From Druceiella hillmani (lineage: Eukaryota > Arthropoda > Insecta > Lepidoptera > Hepialidae), in assembly GCA_039881145.1 (NCBI GenBank), contig JAYKKI010000032.1:10169001-10233000 (forward strand): a stretch of DNA of 64,000 bases, read 5' to 3'. This document shows, piece after piece, positions 49,119 through 61,475 of this stretch (positions are counted from its first letter, which is position 1; the number at the start of each line of letters is the position of its first letter). The translations under genes were made by a program, and so were the position numbers. The notes under the pieces were generated by a model. The model had not been told where the DNA came from, made no database searches, and worked only from the letters and a program-made list of their open reading frames with translations.

Positions 49119-49235
49119 GCACACACACACGCACACGCGCGCGCACATGCACATGCAAAAAAACGCGTGCACGCACACACGCACACGAGTCTGGGCGCAC
49201 TTACGCATTCACGCACATGCTCCCGCGTGCACGCT
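49119..49235. repeat. (CA)n/(CG)n alternating purine-pyrimidine array
   Basis: CACACACACGCACACGCGCG runs continue with CATGCACATG and later CGCACACACGCACACG. Long alternating C/G-A/T of this kind can adopt Z-DNA. Frames through it are Thr-His-Ala-rich artefacts. Confidence 0.9.
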
Positions 49236-49556
49236 GCTCCCCCTCACTTGTGGAGATAAAGATAAATATGGAATTCTACACCGTACTTGTTTCCGCACGC
49301 ACTAAGCGCTTTTTTTTCGTATCACGGATACTCCAGATTATTGAAAAATTTACAGAAACATCTATTCTGGGATTATATAGGTAATCGTACTGACGACCTA
49401 CGTAGTCGCACTTCTAACCGATATGAACGAACACTTAATTCAAGTTGTGGTAACTTCTCAATCTATCAAGTTAAGTCTTTTGAATATAAGGTTATAAGGT
49501 CATTATTTTTTTCTAGAAAATTACTAAAAAGTTGATTAAACGTATACTCCAGATGA

Positions 49557-49557
<1 letters not shown>
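49236..49557. other. Sequence without recognised features
   Basis: Two overlapping chance frames only. Confidence 0.4.

Positions 49558-49614
<57 letters not shown>
49558..49614. repeat. (TA)n microsatellite
   Basis: About 56 bp of uninterrupted TA. Confidence 0.95.
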
Positions 49615-49617
<3 letters not shown>

Positions 49618-50789
49618 ATATTAAATATTTTACATGAAGATTGCTTATGAATTTTGTGCGAAAATGTAAAAGCACGATAAATGTTATAAAATATAGTTAT
49701 ATCTTTGAGGAACATACATGAATATTTGGACATTGTACGTTAATTTAAAAAAATAAAATACAAAAATCTAAGCCACAACATAAAACTATGTTCAGGAAAA
49801 CAAACAAAATAGGCAAGTGCTAGTTAAAATCTAAGTTTTGATAGTTCCATATTGTGTATTAATACAACATTTTGCTGCCCATACCTACACTTTTTTGTGA
49901 AATTTGTAAATTACCTGCAATTTGTCGGTACTTCAAAATCATTGTCAAATTTGTTACAGCATTGTAAGCAGCCTAGACAAAAATGTAAAAAATGAGAAAA
50001 AATTCGTTAATAACTGCATAATAAAAAAGGTGAGATATCTCATCAACGGTACGCAGTGAGCAACAATTACCTAATTTTGAAATCGAAATCTAGAACTAAA
50101 TAAATTTCCTTTTTAAACATTTTTTCAAAACTTAAAATTTTCAAATACTCAGGAAATCGATCATCCAGATGCTAGGTATTTTATGATTATTAACATAAAA
50201 TTGAAGTATCCTGTGTGATATAATAATACTGCAGCTATAACAACGTATTAAAATTTCAATCTTAGCTCTCGTCACCACATAAGGGCATTCAACTTTTTGA
50301 GACAGTTTGTTTTCAATTTGGCGGCCATTTTTGGTATGGCCTAATAATTAATTCCGTCCGCATATGCTAAGAGAATAGGTGCACGAAAAATTCCACATTA
50401 TTAGCCTCCATTAAACTAACTACTCAAAAAAACACAAATTTTATATGCCTGCTAAAATAAGTACCGGGCCCCATAAATATTATTCTAGACTTATATCTTT
50501 CTGCCTTTTTGTATAATATCGCATTTTTCCTTATTGACTGCAGGCGTTTATGTCTAAAGTTTTTAAAACCATGTTATATAGAAGTTAATAAATGAATTAA
50601 AACTTATTTTACTGAAAATCTACATAACTTTTATTACAATTTTTTAATGGAATATAGGGTTTAAAGAGAAATTTACTGAATAGAGTAGAAGAAAATAACA
50701 AAATGTAACCTTTCTCAAACGAATATCAGTTTTATTAAAATACAATGCAACCTCAGTTAAATTTGATCTTTGTAATTAGAAGATGTTTT
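49615..50789. other. AT-rich sequence without recognised features
   Basis: Nothing recognised. Confidence 0.45.
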
Positions 50790-51010
50790 TCAGCTTTGCA
50801 TAGGTTGCAAAAGTATTATATTTCCAGACGAAGGGATTGAATTTTTAACCCGACCGCGTTTCAATACATTGTGAGAGTAACGTATAACAGAGAATGATGT
50901 ACGCACAGAAATAAAACAGCTATTTCCCGTTTCACAGCACCGGAACGGGTTAGAAGTTACGGCCGGTGCGTGTGCAATAGACGAGTAAGTTGGTGTTACT
51001 GCCAAGCAAA
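50790..51010. other. GC-richer block, unidentified
   Basis: This block is less AT-rich than its surroundings (CCCGACCGCG, GCACCGGAACGGG, TTACGGCCGGTGCGTG) and has a 71-codon minus-strand frame (50790-51005) without a recognised domain. It ends right at a TA microsatellite. It may be a fragment of a mobile element or an old exon; I could not place it. Confidence 0.3.
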
Positions 51011-51018
51011 GCGTGAAT

Positions 51019-51021
<3 letters not shown>

Positions 51022-51066
<45 letters not shown>

Positions 51067-51072
51067 ATGTAT
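51022..51072. repeat. (TA)n microsatellite with GTGTGTATG end
   Basis: About 40 bp of TA followed by GTGTGTATGTA. Confidence 0.95.
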
Positions 51073-53198
51073 AACCGGTGGAAAAAAGTTTTGGCAATGA
51101 TAGATGAAATGCCAAGGATTTTATTTTATAGTAATTCACTGACATGATTTTAACGCCACCTCTTGGTCAATCTGTACAACAAATCGACAATATTTAAAAA
51201 AAAAATGCTTATGAAAATATAATTGAGCATTTTAATTTTAATCATCAATCAGAAAAAAAAATATTTTCGTTTCATAAACAAATAGACATATTTAAATTGC
51301 TTTATGTTAGTGATAAAAAGAAAATCTGTTGTTATTATTAAAGTTTATAAATTCGATTAGGATGCTTCATTGGGGTTGCTAAATTGTGCTTCGACAGGCT
51401 CTTAGCTAAAGGGTATAAAAAAAGTTAAATTTTATAATAAAAAATAATCTTTCACCAAAAATAATTAAACGAAAGTTAAACGGAAATAAAATAATTTTTT
51501 TAAATATTAGAAAGTAAGTAAATTAATTAGGACAAAAATATTACCAATAACGTGATTATCGTCACAAATTTTGAGATTCGAATTAAAATAATACACGCAC
51601 CTAATCAATCTTTCACCATTTCTTACTGTAGCATTTTCATAAATCCGTTTACATTTAGTTCCTTTATTCTTCCTGTCTTCCGATCCACAGATATCCGAAT
51701 CATCCAGGACTACGGTTTTTTCGTCTTGAAATTCTTTATTTTTGCTCTCTTTTATTTTTCTGTTCTTCCCACGTCTTTTTTCTATATTGTGTCTATTTCT
51801 TTTGTTTTATTTACTGATTTTATTTTCTTGATTTACCCCCGCTCTTTTAATTGTCTTCGTGGCTTTTTTAATTTAGTTTTCTATCTTTATTTTTAACCTT
51901 TTAGGCTACATTCTCAAAATTATGTTTATACGGATCGGGCTTCAGTTCTGCAGATTTCTGTCCACTTATACCTTTATTTGGTATCGTGTTATATACTTCT
52001 TCTTAGACACCTGTAATAAAAACAAAATATACAACTTACGAAAAAACCAAAATCTGATGTGTAATTGCCGTCAATGATTTAATTCTTATAAATTGTAAAT
52101 TAGCCTTCGAAAAAAAATGCCAGCTCTGAAAGTTTATTATTGACGTACCATTACAACTCAGCTACTAATAATTTATTACAGAATTACTTTCAAACTCGAA
52201 AAAAAAATTTAATAACACAAAACGGCCGCGTGCTACTTTAAGGCGAGTGGTCGATATACAAAGAAGTTACTAGTTTAAAACCCGGAATTAACAATATGAA
52301 TATCAAAATAATCCTATTCGAGGTATTATAGTGTTTCAGTCCAACGATACATAACGTTTTTAATTACATTAAATGATACTTTTCCTTCTTTTTAAAAGCG
52401 TTTCTCTTGGCTTTTAGTTCACACAGCATGCAGTTTTGTATATTTTTCCTTCATGTTTCATTGAGAAATATTGTTATACAACGTGAATATTTTAAACTAT
52501 GTACACAAATTATTATATAATTAATTATAGAAATTTTTTTTTATATTCTCGAGAGTATAAAATGAATTAATCCGTAAATAGTTAAAAGATAATAATCTCT
52601 AAAAGTGAAAATAATACCATTGTTTCAGTTAAAAATATTGTAAGTACTTAACTTCATTCATTTAAAGGAATTGAGAAAAACACATTTCTCATCTCAATAC
52701 AGATAAATTTCACAATAATGTATTTCATAATTACATAAAAGTAATTGATCAAACACTGTTAATTATATGTTATTAAAATGTGGTTAGAGCTAAATATCTA
52801 TAACGTCTCTTATAACGAAAATGTTTATTGTAAACGCATTGTAAACATGTTCCTCAAAAATAGAATAACCTATCGCAAATTCATTTAGTTCTCATTAGTA
52901 TAATTTGTGACTACGAGTGATATTGTTGACTGTTTCTACTGCTTTATTTTTCGATAATACTTACCAGTGTGTCCTCCTGAGTTATGAGAAATAGTTTTTA
53001 TGACACGACCACGACCAGAAAAAACAGAAAATATTTAATGTTAATTTTTTGCAATATTTCTTATGGATTTATTTCAATTAGTTTAGAATACAAGAAAGAT
53101 AAGCAGGTTAAAATATGTAATTACTGATACAATGCAAGTATGACCTGACCAAATGAATTCCTATCATTTTATTGTAAAATGATTTAGGATTACTGTCA
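51073..53198. other. AT-rich sequence with a pyrimidine-rich strand bias
   Basis: 51600-51900 is strongly T/C-rich on the plus strand (CTTTTATTTTTCTGTTCTTCCC and similar). This bias produces the longest plain frame in the region (114 codons, 51552-51896), a hydrophobic Phe/Ile/Leu-rich frame that is probably not a protein. No repeat family was recognised. Confidence 0.45.
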
Positions 53199-53344
53199 GG
53201 ACTGGACTGTGAGGACTGGACTAATCAGACTGCCTTAGACTAATGCTACCCATTTACTTCTAGATCTTACATGAGTTTTACTTCTAGGTCTTACATGAGT
53301 TTTGAGCTTACATGAGTTTTTATAATTAACATGGGTTTTTTTTT
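53199..53344. repeat. Short tandem repeats
   Basis: GGACTGGACTGTGAGGACTGGACT (two units, 53199-53222) is followed by three to four copies of CTTACATGAGTTTT (53266-53344), two of them with an ACTTCTAG(A/G)T lead. Confidence 0.85.
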
Positions 53345-53639
53345 AACAAAACACCTTTTTCAGACCAAGTTATTCTATAGTTAAATGTGCATGTAAAATT
53401 ACATGTAGAATGCTTGAGCCTTGCTCAAACTAGTTTTCGTTTCTTCTATTTATTTAAATATTATGCGGAGCTTAATTTTATGAAAAAGAAACAGAATCTT
53501 AATCAAAGCATGTAAAACTAATATCCACATTGGCGAATTCAAAAGCCATTGAGAATATAAAAACACATGGTTGTAATAAAGGATAATGCATATTTAAAGT
53601 TGATATGCATTTTTACTCTAAACAGATACTAAACCAACA

Positions 53640-53836
53640 TAGCTTTAAACCGGAAGTAGTGTCGTAAACGTTAAAATCAACGACGCTTCCGACAGGCAAG
53701 GCGAGCTTTAAGGACGTAATTAAAAGAAAGGGAGCTTAATCGCGAAAGCTATTAATGTGGCTAAAATAATTACTCGGGAGATAGGTTTCGTGATTGCCGG
53801 CGAAAATGTGATTGTTATTAACCGTTTTAAAGGATT
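53640..53836. other. GC-richer block next to the start of duplication copy 2
   Basis: AACCGGAAGTAGTGTCGTAAACG, CGACGCTTCCGACAGGCAAGGCGAGC and GATTGCCGGCGAAAATG stand out from AT-rich flanks. It has no counterpart before copy 1 (27900-28100). No frame or splice context supports an exon. Confidence 0.3.
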
Positions 53837-55018
53837 TTGGATAAAAGTAATTTAATTGAATCATAGCGCGGCTTCGCTTTGTTTTTGTCAGGAAGTGCTT
53901 TATTTTAATTTGATTATGGTCGAAGAATTTTCTATTGGATAATTCGATGGCCATTATTAGATTTATTCCACTTACTTCATGACAGTATTGTTATTGTTAG
54001 ATTGTGTTAAGATGGGTGTAAAATTTTGTAGTTTCTTTTAATTTAACTTTGAGTTTTAATATTGTTTTAAGATTCTGCGTTGACTTGCTTAAAAATTTAA
54101 CAAAATTTATGGTTCCACTACAGTATTTGTCTATTTGTTTAACTGGCTGCCAGTAATTAATGTAATCGGATGTATTAGCTTGAATCTACTAATAAAACTA
54201 AAAAAATAACCGTGTAAAAATCTAGTTTGTCGAGGATTAGCAGCATTGCCAAAAGCATTTAAATATTTTCTTTTGTAATTAAATTGTTTTTGACGTAGAC
54301 GCATCAAAAATTTTAAGCATATACGACACAAAATTAAATTGAGAAGTACAAATTGAGACATGCTCTCATTGTTTGAAGTACATAATTCCTTTTTTAATAT
54401 TGAACCAATATCAATAATTATTGCAATGTCAGTGTAGATATTTTGTTTTAATTTTTTGTTTTCAACTTCAAATAGTAATGTAATGAATTGTTAATAATAA
54501 GGTATCGTTTCACAAGTAAAAGTATCTATTGCTATAGATTAGCTTTTGAACGTATTTGCGTTGACATTTTGTTTAAAAATAAAATATTTTTAATTTAAAA
54601 TAACTGTAACAGTTTTTCCCGTAAAAAAGGGATTGCGATTGAAGATAAATTATTTTAAGCAGTGTTTTTTTGTAATAATTCCTTACGTTTAACATATTAT
54701 ATGTATTTTGAACTGTTGAGGCCCCTATTATGGGTTTTAATTTATTACACAACTTTTCGATGCAGTCTTGTATCACAAATCCATTTTAAATTATCTGAAC
54801 TAATCCTCCAAAAAACAATTTCATGGGAGTTTTTTAATACTTTTTCTTATGCTGTTTAAATATCTTGAACACAATTATAATTTCAAAACGTTTATCATAA
54901 ATCTATGGTTCGATTTTACAAGGACATAATAAATAATACCTTTCATTTAGCAATATACACAATTTATTTATTTTGTAATTCTTTTAAGATGTATGTAATA
55001 ATTTAGTGTATTATTTTG

Positions 55019-55133
55019 ATATCATTTCAGTAGTTTAAAATCATTTCAGTAGTCATCATCATAAAAATAAAATTAAAATCATTTCAGTAGTCATCGTCAA
55101 ATCATTCAGTTTATATCATTTCAGTAGTTTTAA
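55019..55133. repeat. Tandem repeat of ATCATTTCAGTAG
   Basis: Four copies of ATCATTTCAGTAGT (one with a deletion) separated by short AAAATAAAATTAAA-type spacers. Not present in copy 1 of the duplication. Confidence 0.85.
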
Positions 55134-55529
55134 ATTTAATTTAAAAATGCACCCAGATGTTTTTGATTCTTTTTGATAAAATTGTTATCGCCCATTATTC
55201 ACACGAAGTGAAAATATATTATACGCCTATTCTTCGGTTAAATACTAAATTTAATCTTACGTAAGTAATTTTTTAAAAATTTTTTCTTACGACATAAATT
55301 GTACATGTTTCAAAAATATTATCAACTAGTACTATTGCCGTTCATAAAATTAGTACAATTGAAAAAAATGAGATTTTTTCAGGGATAAATTTCATAATAA
55401 TCGCAAAAATTTTTCCCTTACCGTATATTTATTAATTACTTAATATTCCTTCATGATATTAAATGAATAATAATTGTAATACAATTATATGCTCATATAC
55501 CTGTTTTTATGCATGTATTTATATACATC

Positions 55530-55690
55530 TTTGTAAATTAAGCAACCATTAAAGGGATTGTGGTGAATCTATTATTTCCATTAACAATACAACGTCTCTA
55601 ACTCAACACTAATATTCAGTCGAGTACTTCTAGCAGCCACGTAGTAAACTAATGGTTGATTATTGACTATATGTGAAGCCAAGATAATCG
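55530..55690. promoter_or_regulatory. Conserved non-coding block a, copy 2
   Basis: Counterpart of 29851-30020; the first 45 bases have one difference. Nothing else can be said about function. Confidence 0.5.
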
Positions 55691-56840
55691 TTAAATAACT
55701 AATTATTCTCAAATTATAAACCACAGATAGCAAAGTTTGCCCGGCAAATTTTAATTGTTTTAACGTATCGCGTATTTTTAAAAAAAATATATTTGACGAT
55801 ATAAGGTTTTCTGAAAATAAAATAAGCAATAAAATAAATACATAAAATGTATGCCTTATAGCCTTTTATTCCCATAGTTTATATATGATATTTAAAATTA
55901 GAAGGTTAAAATATACTAAAAGTGTGATCTAAGATGAATCTCTTGGAGTTTTTGAAATTTAGTTTTAATTATTTCTAATTGCCTTTTATTCTATGGCAGA
56001 TGTCTTGAATATCGAATAGGTGTTGTTGTGCAGCGTCTATAAGTTCATAAAAATAAAGTGACTTTCAACATCAAGATAAAAATTAGTGAAAGAAATTGTG
56101 GTATCACCAATGGGCTTACTGTTTACATTAGTATTATTCAGAGATTTATAATTGTTAATAAGTAGTTATGAACCACCATTATTATTGTTTATTATGTGCT
56201 TTTGTTCAACGGTTTACTTCTGTAGTTTACGATACATAAACAATAATATTGTAAGTAAAAGGTGAGATCCCACGAAAAACATATTAAAAAGTATGAGACG
56301 TTGGCATTCGAGAGACTTATTTTAATTGATTACTCAGAGACTCCTATTGTTACGACAGAATTTAATATTTCATAATATAAATATAAATGTTAGGTCTATT
56401 TCACTACTGCTAATTTTACCTTTAATAACACGGATTCTTACTTTAACTAAAATGCATGGATTGACATCATTTGTAGAATTATTTGATTATATGGTTTTTT
56501 CCAAACAATAAATGAATTAGTTACTTTTTATCGTATTAAAGAAGGATTACTTTTTATTTTTATCGTTAAATTCTGCGTTAACTTTTCTTAGATTAATTTC
56601 AAAGTAAATCCTACTTTTAAATGAATAAAATTCAGGAGCTGCAAATTGCAGTAAAGGAATGCTGTATTATGATCGAGAAACAATTTTTTTCGTAGTATTA
56701 ATAATGGTTTTGAAAACTTATTTTTATGGGTAATATATATGGAAGATTATACTTCAAAAAGCTCTTTAATTTCTCGATCTTACCTACGCTTTAAAATGGA
56801 TATTTTTGAAAAGGAATCTGCCTACTTATTTTATTTTCAT

Positions 56841-57161
56841 TAAGTTTATCTAACTATTAAATGAAACTCCATGATGTAGTATTATTTCTACTTTCTTTAA
56901 TTTCTTTACCACGACCTAGGTTTCGTTGTATTACAACATATTCAGGTGGGCTATTAGCAAAGATTAACGAACATCCAACAGCATTTATGTGTTGGATGGT
57001 GAAACATATAAATGCTGTTGGATGTTCGTAAGAGTTAACCTTTGCTAATAGCCCACCTGAAGATGTTGTAATACAACGAAACCTAGGTCGTGGTAAAGAA
57101 ATTAAAGAAAGTAGAAATAATATTACATCATGGAGTTTCATTTAATAGTTAGATAAACTTA
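56841..57161. mobile_element. PLE-derived snap-back palindrome including host flank
   Basis: Left arm about 56841-56989, right arm about 57010-57161, nearly perfect reverse complements over about 150 bp. Both share the private variant GAAACTCCATGATG where the family reads GAAACTACGTGATG. The outer 16 bases (TAAGTTTATCTAACTA) are host DNA: copy 1 of the duplication has TTTATTTTATTTTCTCAGGT and then TTATCTG at the empty site (31930-31960). The right end is thus an inverted copy of the left flank. The left arm lacks CTCTTA found in the right. The 94-codon frame inside is an artefact. Confidence 0.85.
57051..57094 (+). ncRNA. Candidate small hammerhead ribozyme, apparently intact
   Basis: CCAC, CTGAAGA (57057-57063), extra T, GTTGT-AAT-ACAAC, GAAA (57078-57081), ACCTAGGT, predicted cleavage after C57089, GTGG. 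The core region is identical to the copy at 1561-1604. The opposite arm of the palindrome carries the same motif on the minus strand but with CTGAATA (G8 changed), so only one of the two is expected to work. In a transcript through the whole palindrome the motif would compete with the long hairpin. Confidence 0.65.
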
Positions 57162-57163
57162 TT

Positions 57164-57270
57164 GTGGTAAAGAAATTAAAGAAAGAACACTAGAAATAAT
57201 ACTACATCACGTAGTTTCATTTAATTGCGAATAACGAATTTCTACAAAATGAACGCCAAATATATTCAAC
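57164..57270 (+). mobile_element. Solo PLE end
   Basis: GTGGTAAAGAAATTAAAGAAAG with a small insertion (AACACT), then ACTACATCACGTAGTTTCATT, then the family terminus reversed (AATTTCTACAAAATGAACGCC, AAATATATTCAA). It directly follows the palindrome and gives the consensus end that the palindrome lost. Confidence 0.8.
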
Positions 57271-57721
57271 AAAGTTCATCTAAAGAAAGTTCATTTTCAA
57301 ACAACCAAAAATTAAATATAATAACGTTGATATTTTTCACTTAAAACAGGTCTATTGTAATGTTTTTCCACTTATGGAAATAATGTTAAAGATAGAATAA
57401 AACAAGTAAATAACCGTTTAGCAGTTTTTACATAATATATCATCAAATGGAAAATATTCACTTTTTCTTTAAAACTGTCTCATTATTTTCTCTAATTTGC
57501 TTATATTCCATGAGTATTTTTAACTTTAATATTTTCTTAAATCATGATTTGTGTTTGGGTTATGTGTTAAATTATAATAAGAATGCATATACAGCGTGAA
57601 CACGTATTTGATGTTTATTGAATAGGTGCATTTCTTTCTACATTTGAGCTTTGATTAAATCAACGCTTTCCTTCTACCTAGCGCCAAAATCCCAACTTTT
57701 ACCTTAGTCTGATTAATATTT

Positions 57722-58035
57722 CACTAATTCTAACAATTTGTATGCATCTTTAAACCGTATTTCGTCGGTTTCAATCCCATTTACCACATCAGTGGAGTTC
57801 AGCGGTACCTAAGCTATCATTCGTCAATAAACTCTAGGCCTTTTGCCGCTACGCATACGAACTGCGAATCGGGGCGCTATTTCGAAACGTTTCTTATCTT
57901 TGGCTTTAAATTAATTTACAGTTTGTAAGCGTTTGAACGTTTATTACACCAGCGATACGTGTTATTGAGATCTATGCGAACTATTTACTGATAACAGGTG
58001 TGTTTAGGATTGTATTAAGGATAATAATTTAACAT
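57722..58035. promoter_or_regulatory. Conserved non-coding block b, copy 2
   Basis: Counterpart of 32345-32655, richer in CpG than copy 1. It has a 14 bp extra AGGCCTTTTGCCGC near 57837. GATAACAGGTGTG is kept at 57990-58002. Confidence 0.5.
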
Positions 58036-58597
58036 TAATTCAATGCTCTGTGCTTGTTAATTTAAGGTTTTCTGAAGTTAGATATTTCAGAATTTTACTA
58101 TAAAATTCTAATTTGTTGTTAATACTTTCTTATGTACTTATTTATTTAGAAATAAAAAAATGAAAAGTTCCAAATGTACACATGCGCACACATAATTCAT
58201 TTGTTTTCGGCTTGTTTGCTTTCCACCTAAATTTCGTTCATGTCATGGTGTTTTATGTATTCTGAGGTCACTCTATTAAATATATCTTGAAAAGAATATT
58301 ATTTCCAGTACAAAGAAAACAAAGAGGTTAGTGAATATATTTCAATTCTCTCAAAAATAATAACCTTGCTTTTTACAAAAAAGTAAGTAGAAGTTGTCAC
58401 TTTTTTCCGACTAATGATTAAAAAAAATTTGTTTCATTTTATTTGTCAAGGTATTTTCTTTATTTTTGTAGGTCTCTCTTACAAACTATTGCTAGTTCTT
58501 TTTATTTTCTGGGATTCCGTGCCTCAAAGTTTAAAACGATGACTATTATAAGATAACTTACATATCAGTTTGTCCATTTATTACAGCCGTTTTTAGA

Positions 58598-59108
58598 TTT
58601 CCGTACCTTAAAGGGGAACAAGGAACCATTAGACCCTTTTTCTCAGGAACGCGTGAAGGTGTCAAGTAGAAATTTATATTAAAATATTTGTGTCTACGGT
58701 CACTTGATATTTTGTAAAAATCAAGCTATTTAGTCAACGCAATAAAAATACGATCATTTTTGCCACGAGTTTTGACACTAGCAAATAAATTAAAAGGTTT
58801 AGGGTATTTTCCGCTGACGATTTTCATGATTCTAGGAATCATGAGCTTTGGCAGGAAGTAAGATGTTACAGCACAAGTAAAGAAAAAAATCCGAAAATTG
58901 TTAATTTGTTGTTGTATCACATAGAAAATATTTTTTTTAAATATGCGCCCATGAAAGATATAGCAGGCAATATGTCAGCAGGAAATATATTTTTGTTCTC
59001 AACAAATAAAATTTTGTCAATAGTTTTATAGGAATATCATCTACCTTTAAATGCTTTAACATTTACAGAACTGTCGTAGTGCCAGTTTTACTTGTGCTTG
59101 AGAGTTTT
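58598..59108 (+). repeat. Dispersed repeat inserted in copy 2 (about 0.5 kb)
   Basis: Starts near TTTCCGTACCTTAAAGG, continues with CTTTTTCTCAGGAACGCGTG, AAGGTGTCAAGTAGAAATTT, GTCTACGGTCACTTG, AGTCAACGCAATAAAAATACG, AGGAATCATGAGCTTTGGCA, AAATCCGAAAATTGTTAATTTG, and ends near GCCAGTTTTACTTGTGCTTGAGAG. Copy 1 runs without it from TTACAGTCGTTTTTT to ATTTGACGTCGAAACTTGG (33322-33358), where copy 2 has TTACAGCCGTTTTT before and TTTGATGTAGAAACTTG after. GTTTTT on both sides may be the target duplication. Related to 10505 and 40055. No frame is present. Confidence 0.75.
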
Positions 59109-59766
59109 TTTTTGTTTTTCCTAATCCGTTTGATGTAGAAACTTGAAATGTGGCGATAAAGTATAAGAACCCGCATGAAACTAATATTAAAAAAGTTTGT
59201 ACACAAACTTTTGAGCGAGCATATCAAGTATTTGAATTTGCTTCACTTCTCAATTTAATTTAAAGTCTGATATATTATTTAGGAGAATAAATTACAAGAA
59301 TTGAAAAAACTTTTTTATAACATGATGTAAGATAATTCTAGAGCTATTATAGAAACTGTCCACAAACACATGTCATATCAGCAAAAATTCATTGCGATGC
59401 CAGGCAGTTAATAGAAAATATTATCTATATCAAGATAGCAAGGAATATTGATAAATATATTTTGACTATACACTCAGTTAAACATAATTTTCTTGCACTT
59501 AACATGACTGTATAAATTTTTCACTTCTACACTTTCTGAAAGAAGTACTTAATAGCATGTAAAAGAATATATATTTAATTTATAAAATACTGAACGAAAA
59601 GCAGAGTTGTACATGAATATGCTGAGAAATTCAAAATATTTATATACTAATTTCTTTAAAATATGCGACATATTGTATGTGTGAATGAAGCTTGAAATAA
59701 TTAGGTATATTAATTTGAACTTTGGTGTGTAGAAATCTTTTCCTGACTTGTCACAAAACGCATTGC

Positions 59767-59880
<114 letters not shown>

Positions 59881-60878
59881 CTTCTGTCCATGTTTATGTG
59901 ACAGTACTGCTCCTAATCGGCTGAACTGATTATTATAAAATTTTATGTGTTATATTTCATTAAGCCCTTATGGAGTAAACGGAATTTAAACTTGGCCAAT
60001 ATTTATTTACCATGGTGGCCCTGTATAACAATTTGAACGCTGCTTAGAACCAACATCAGTAAATACCGAGAAAATTATATTTAAGAACGCCTATTGAACA
60101 AAGATTTCGAATGAATATACATATTTGAAGCTACGACATATTTCAGAAGCAACGGATAGCTTAGAAAAATATGTAAATGAAGAAAACATATCTAGAAATA
60201 TAGATGGAAAAAGCGGGAAAAACCGAGTTGTATCGCGCTGTGCTTATTATGGGAAAAGGTAATAAAAAAATAAAATAAAAAACCGCGTACATGTCGACAC
60301 GTCGCAGAAGTGAAAATTCTTCTATGATCTAAACCTCGATATATAAATATATAGTGAGAGGTAAAACGTCTGAGACTGAGACAATATACGTGGTGTAAGT
60401 TCATAGATCATACAAATTTCATATAAGAAGATTTTGGTAGCGTACATTCAGAAAAATTAATAAAATATCATACAAATAATCGTAAATATCTAACAAAATT
60501 TTCATGTAAATTTACATAAGAAGTTGTAAATTAAAAAAATACAACAACACTATCTAACAGTAGACGTGCGTCTACAATGTGAGAGAGATAAAAATATACT
60601 GACAAATATTAATAACACAACGTATGCGTGGTACTTCAGCTGTTCATGTGTGGCGTCTGAGGCGTACATCTACAACATGCGTATGCGGGACACTATCTTA
60701 TTCAATCGCTTTATATCGTTGTGTATACGTCGCTCTCTTTTTCTCCACTTGTATAGCGTTGGAAAATATATCTCTCTTTCTCTCCACCTCATATCTTTCT
60801 TCTTTCTCATGTAACAAAATGCGCCTAAATGTGAGGCGACCATAAAATTTTACCGCCAGTTTAAGCTTCACTTCAATA

Positions 60879-61120
60879 AAAATAATTATATAATAGGTAG
60901 ATAGATAGAAAGCAACTCCGAACAACAAGTACTAGGCGAATTAATATCATTAAATTAAGGAACGCTACGCCCATGGTCGTCCTCGAGATCTCCATTAGTC
61001 CATTGATAATCCGATCACATCGCCGCATATAAATAATCATACAGAACATCACAAGGGAAAGCACTCTCATTTTATTACATTATTATGAGTCATAAGAGAG
61101 AATGCCTATCGCTTTGTGAG
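60879..61120. promoter_or_regulatory. Conserved non-coding block c, copy 2
   Basis: Counterpart of 36075-36340, with TAATCC at 61007-61012. The minus-strand frame 60873-61070 starts at the same ATG as its copy 1 partner. Confidence 0.5.
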
Positions 61121-61182
61121 TCTTCTGCTGAGAGGCTGTTCACAAATTATTCTCATTGGACCGGCGCGAGAGTGTCGACGAG

Positions 61183-61445
61183 AAATAGAACGAACGTCTG
61201 CATGAGTGATGGCGACCATTTTTTGGAATGACAACACTTAAGCGAAGGTCTAGGCTTAGTCTGTCGAGCTCGTCGGCGCTTTAATACTTCGGAGGTCGTC
61301 GGAGTCGAGGATTGTTCTCGTGTGTTATTGATTTTACGAGCGATATTGCCGGATATTGGCAGATCAATTTACAATCTAATGGAATTACGTTGGGTCGACA
61401 TTACATAACCTAATCGGTCTTTTCGATAAATGTTGATAACTTCCT
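61183..61445. promoter_or_regulatory. Conserved non-coding block d, copy 2
   Basis: Counterpart of 36395-36660, ungapped. ATGGCGACCAT is at 61209-61219. CpG is lost here at some sites kept in copy 1 (GATCAATTTACAATCTAAT against GATCGATTTACAGTCGAAT) and the reverse at others. Confidence 0.55.
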
Positions 61446-61475
61446 CCGCTTTTTTCTTTATTCTGCAGCTTTTTG

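Noticed and set aside
51552..51896. 114-codon plus-strand frame
   Set aside because: It is made of a T/C-rich strand, gives a Phe/Ile/Leu-rich peptide with no recognised domain, and has no splice or promoter context.
56857..57141. 94-codon minus-strand frame and its relative at 1412-1651
   Set aside because: They are readings of PLE terminal sequence; the similarity between them is that of the repeat, not of a protein gene.
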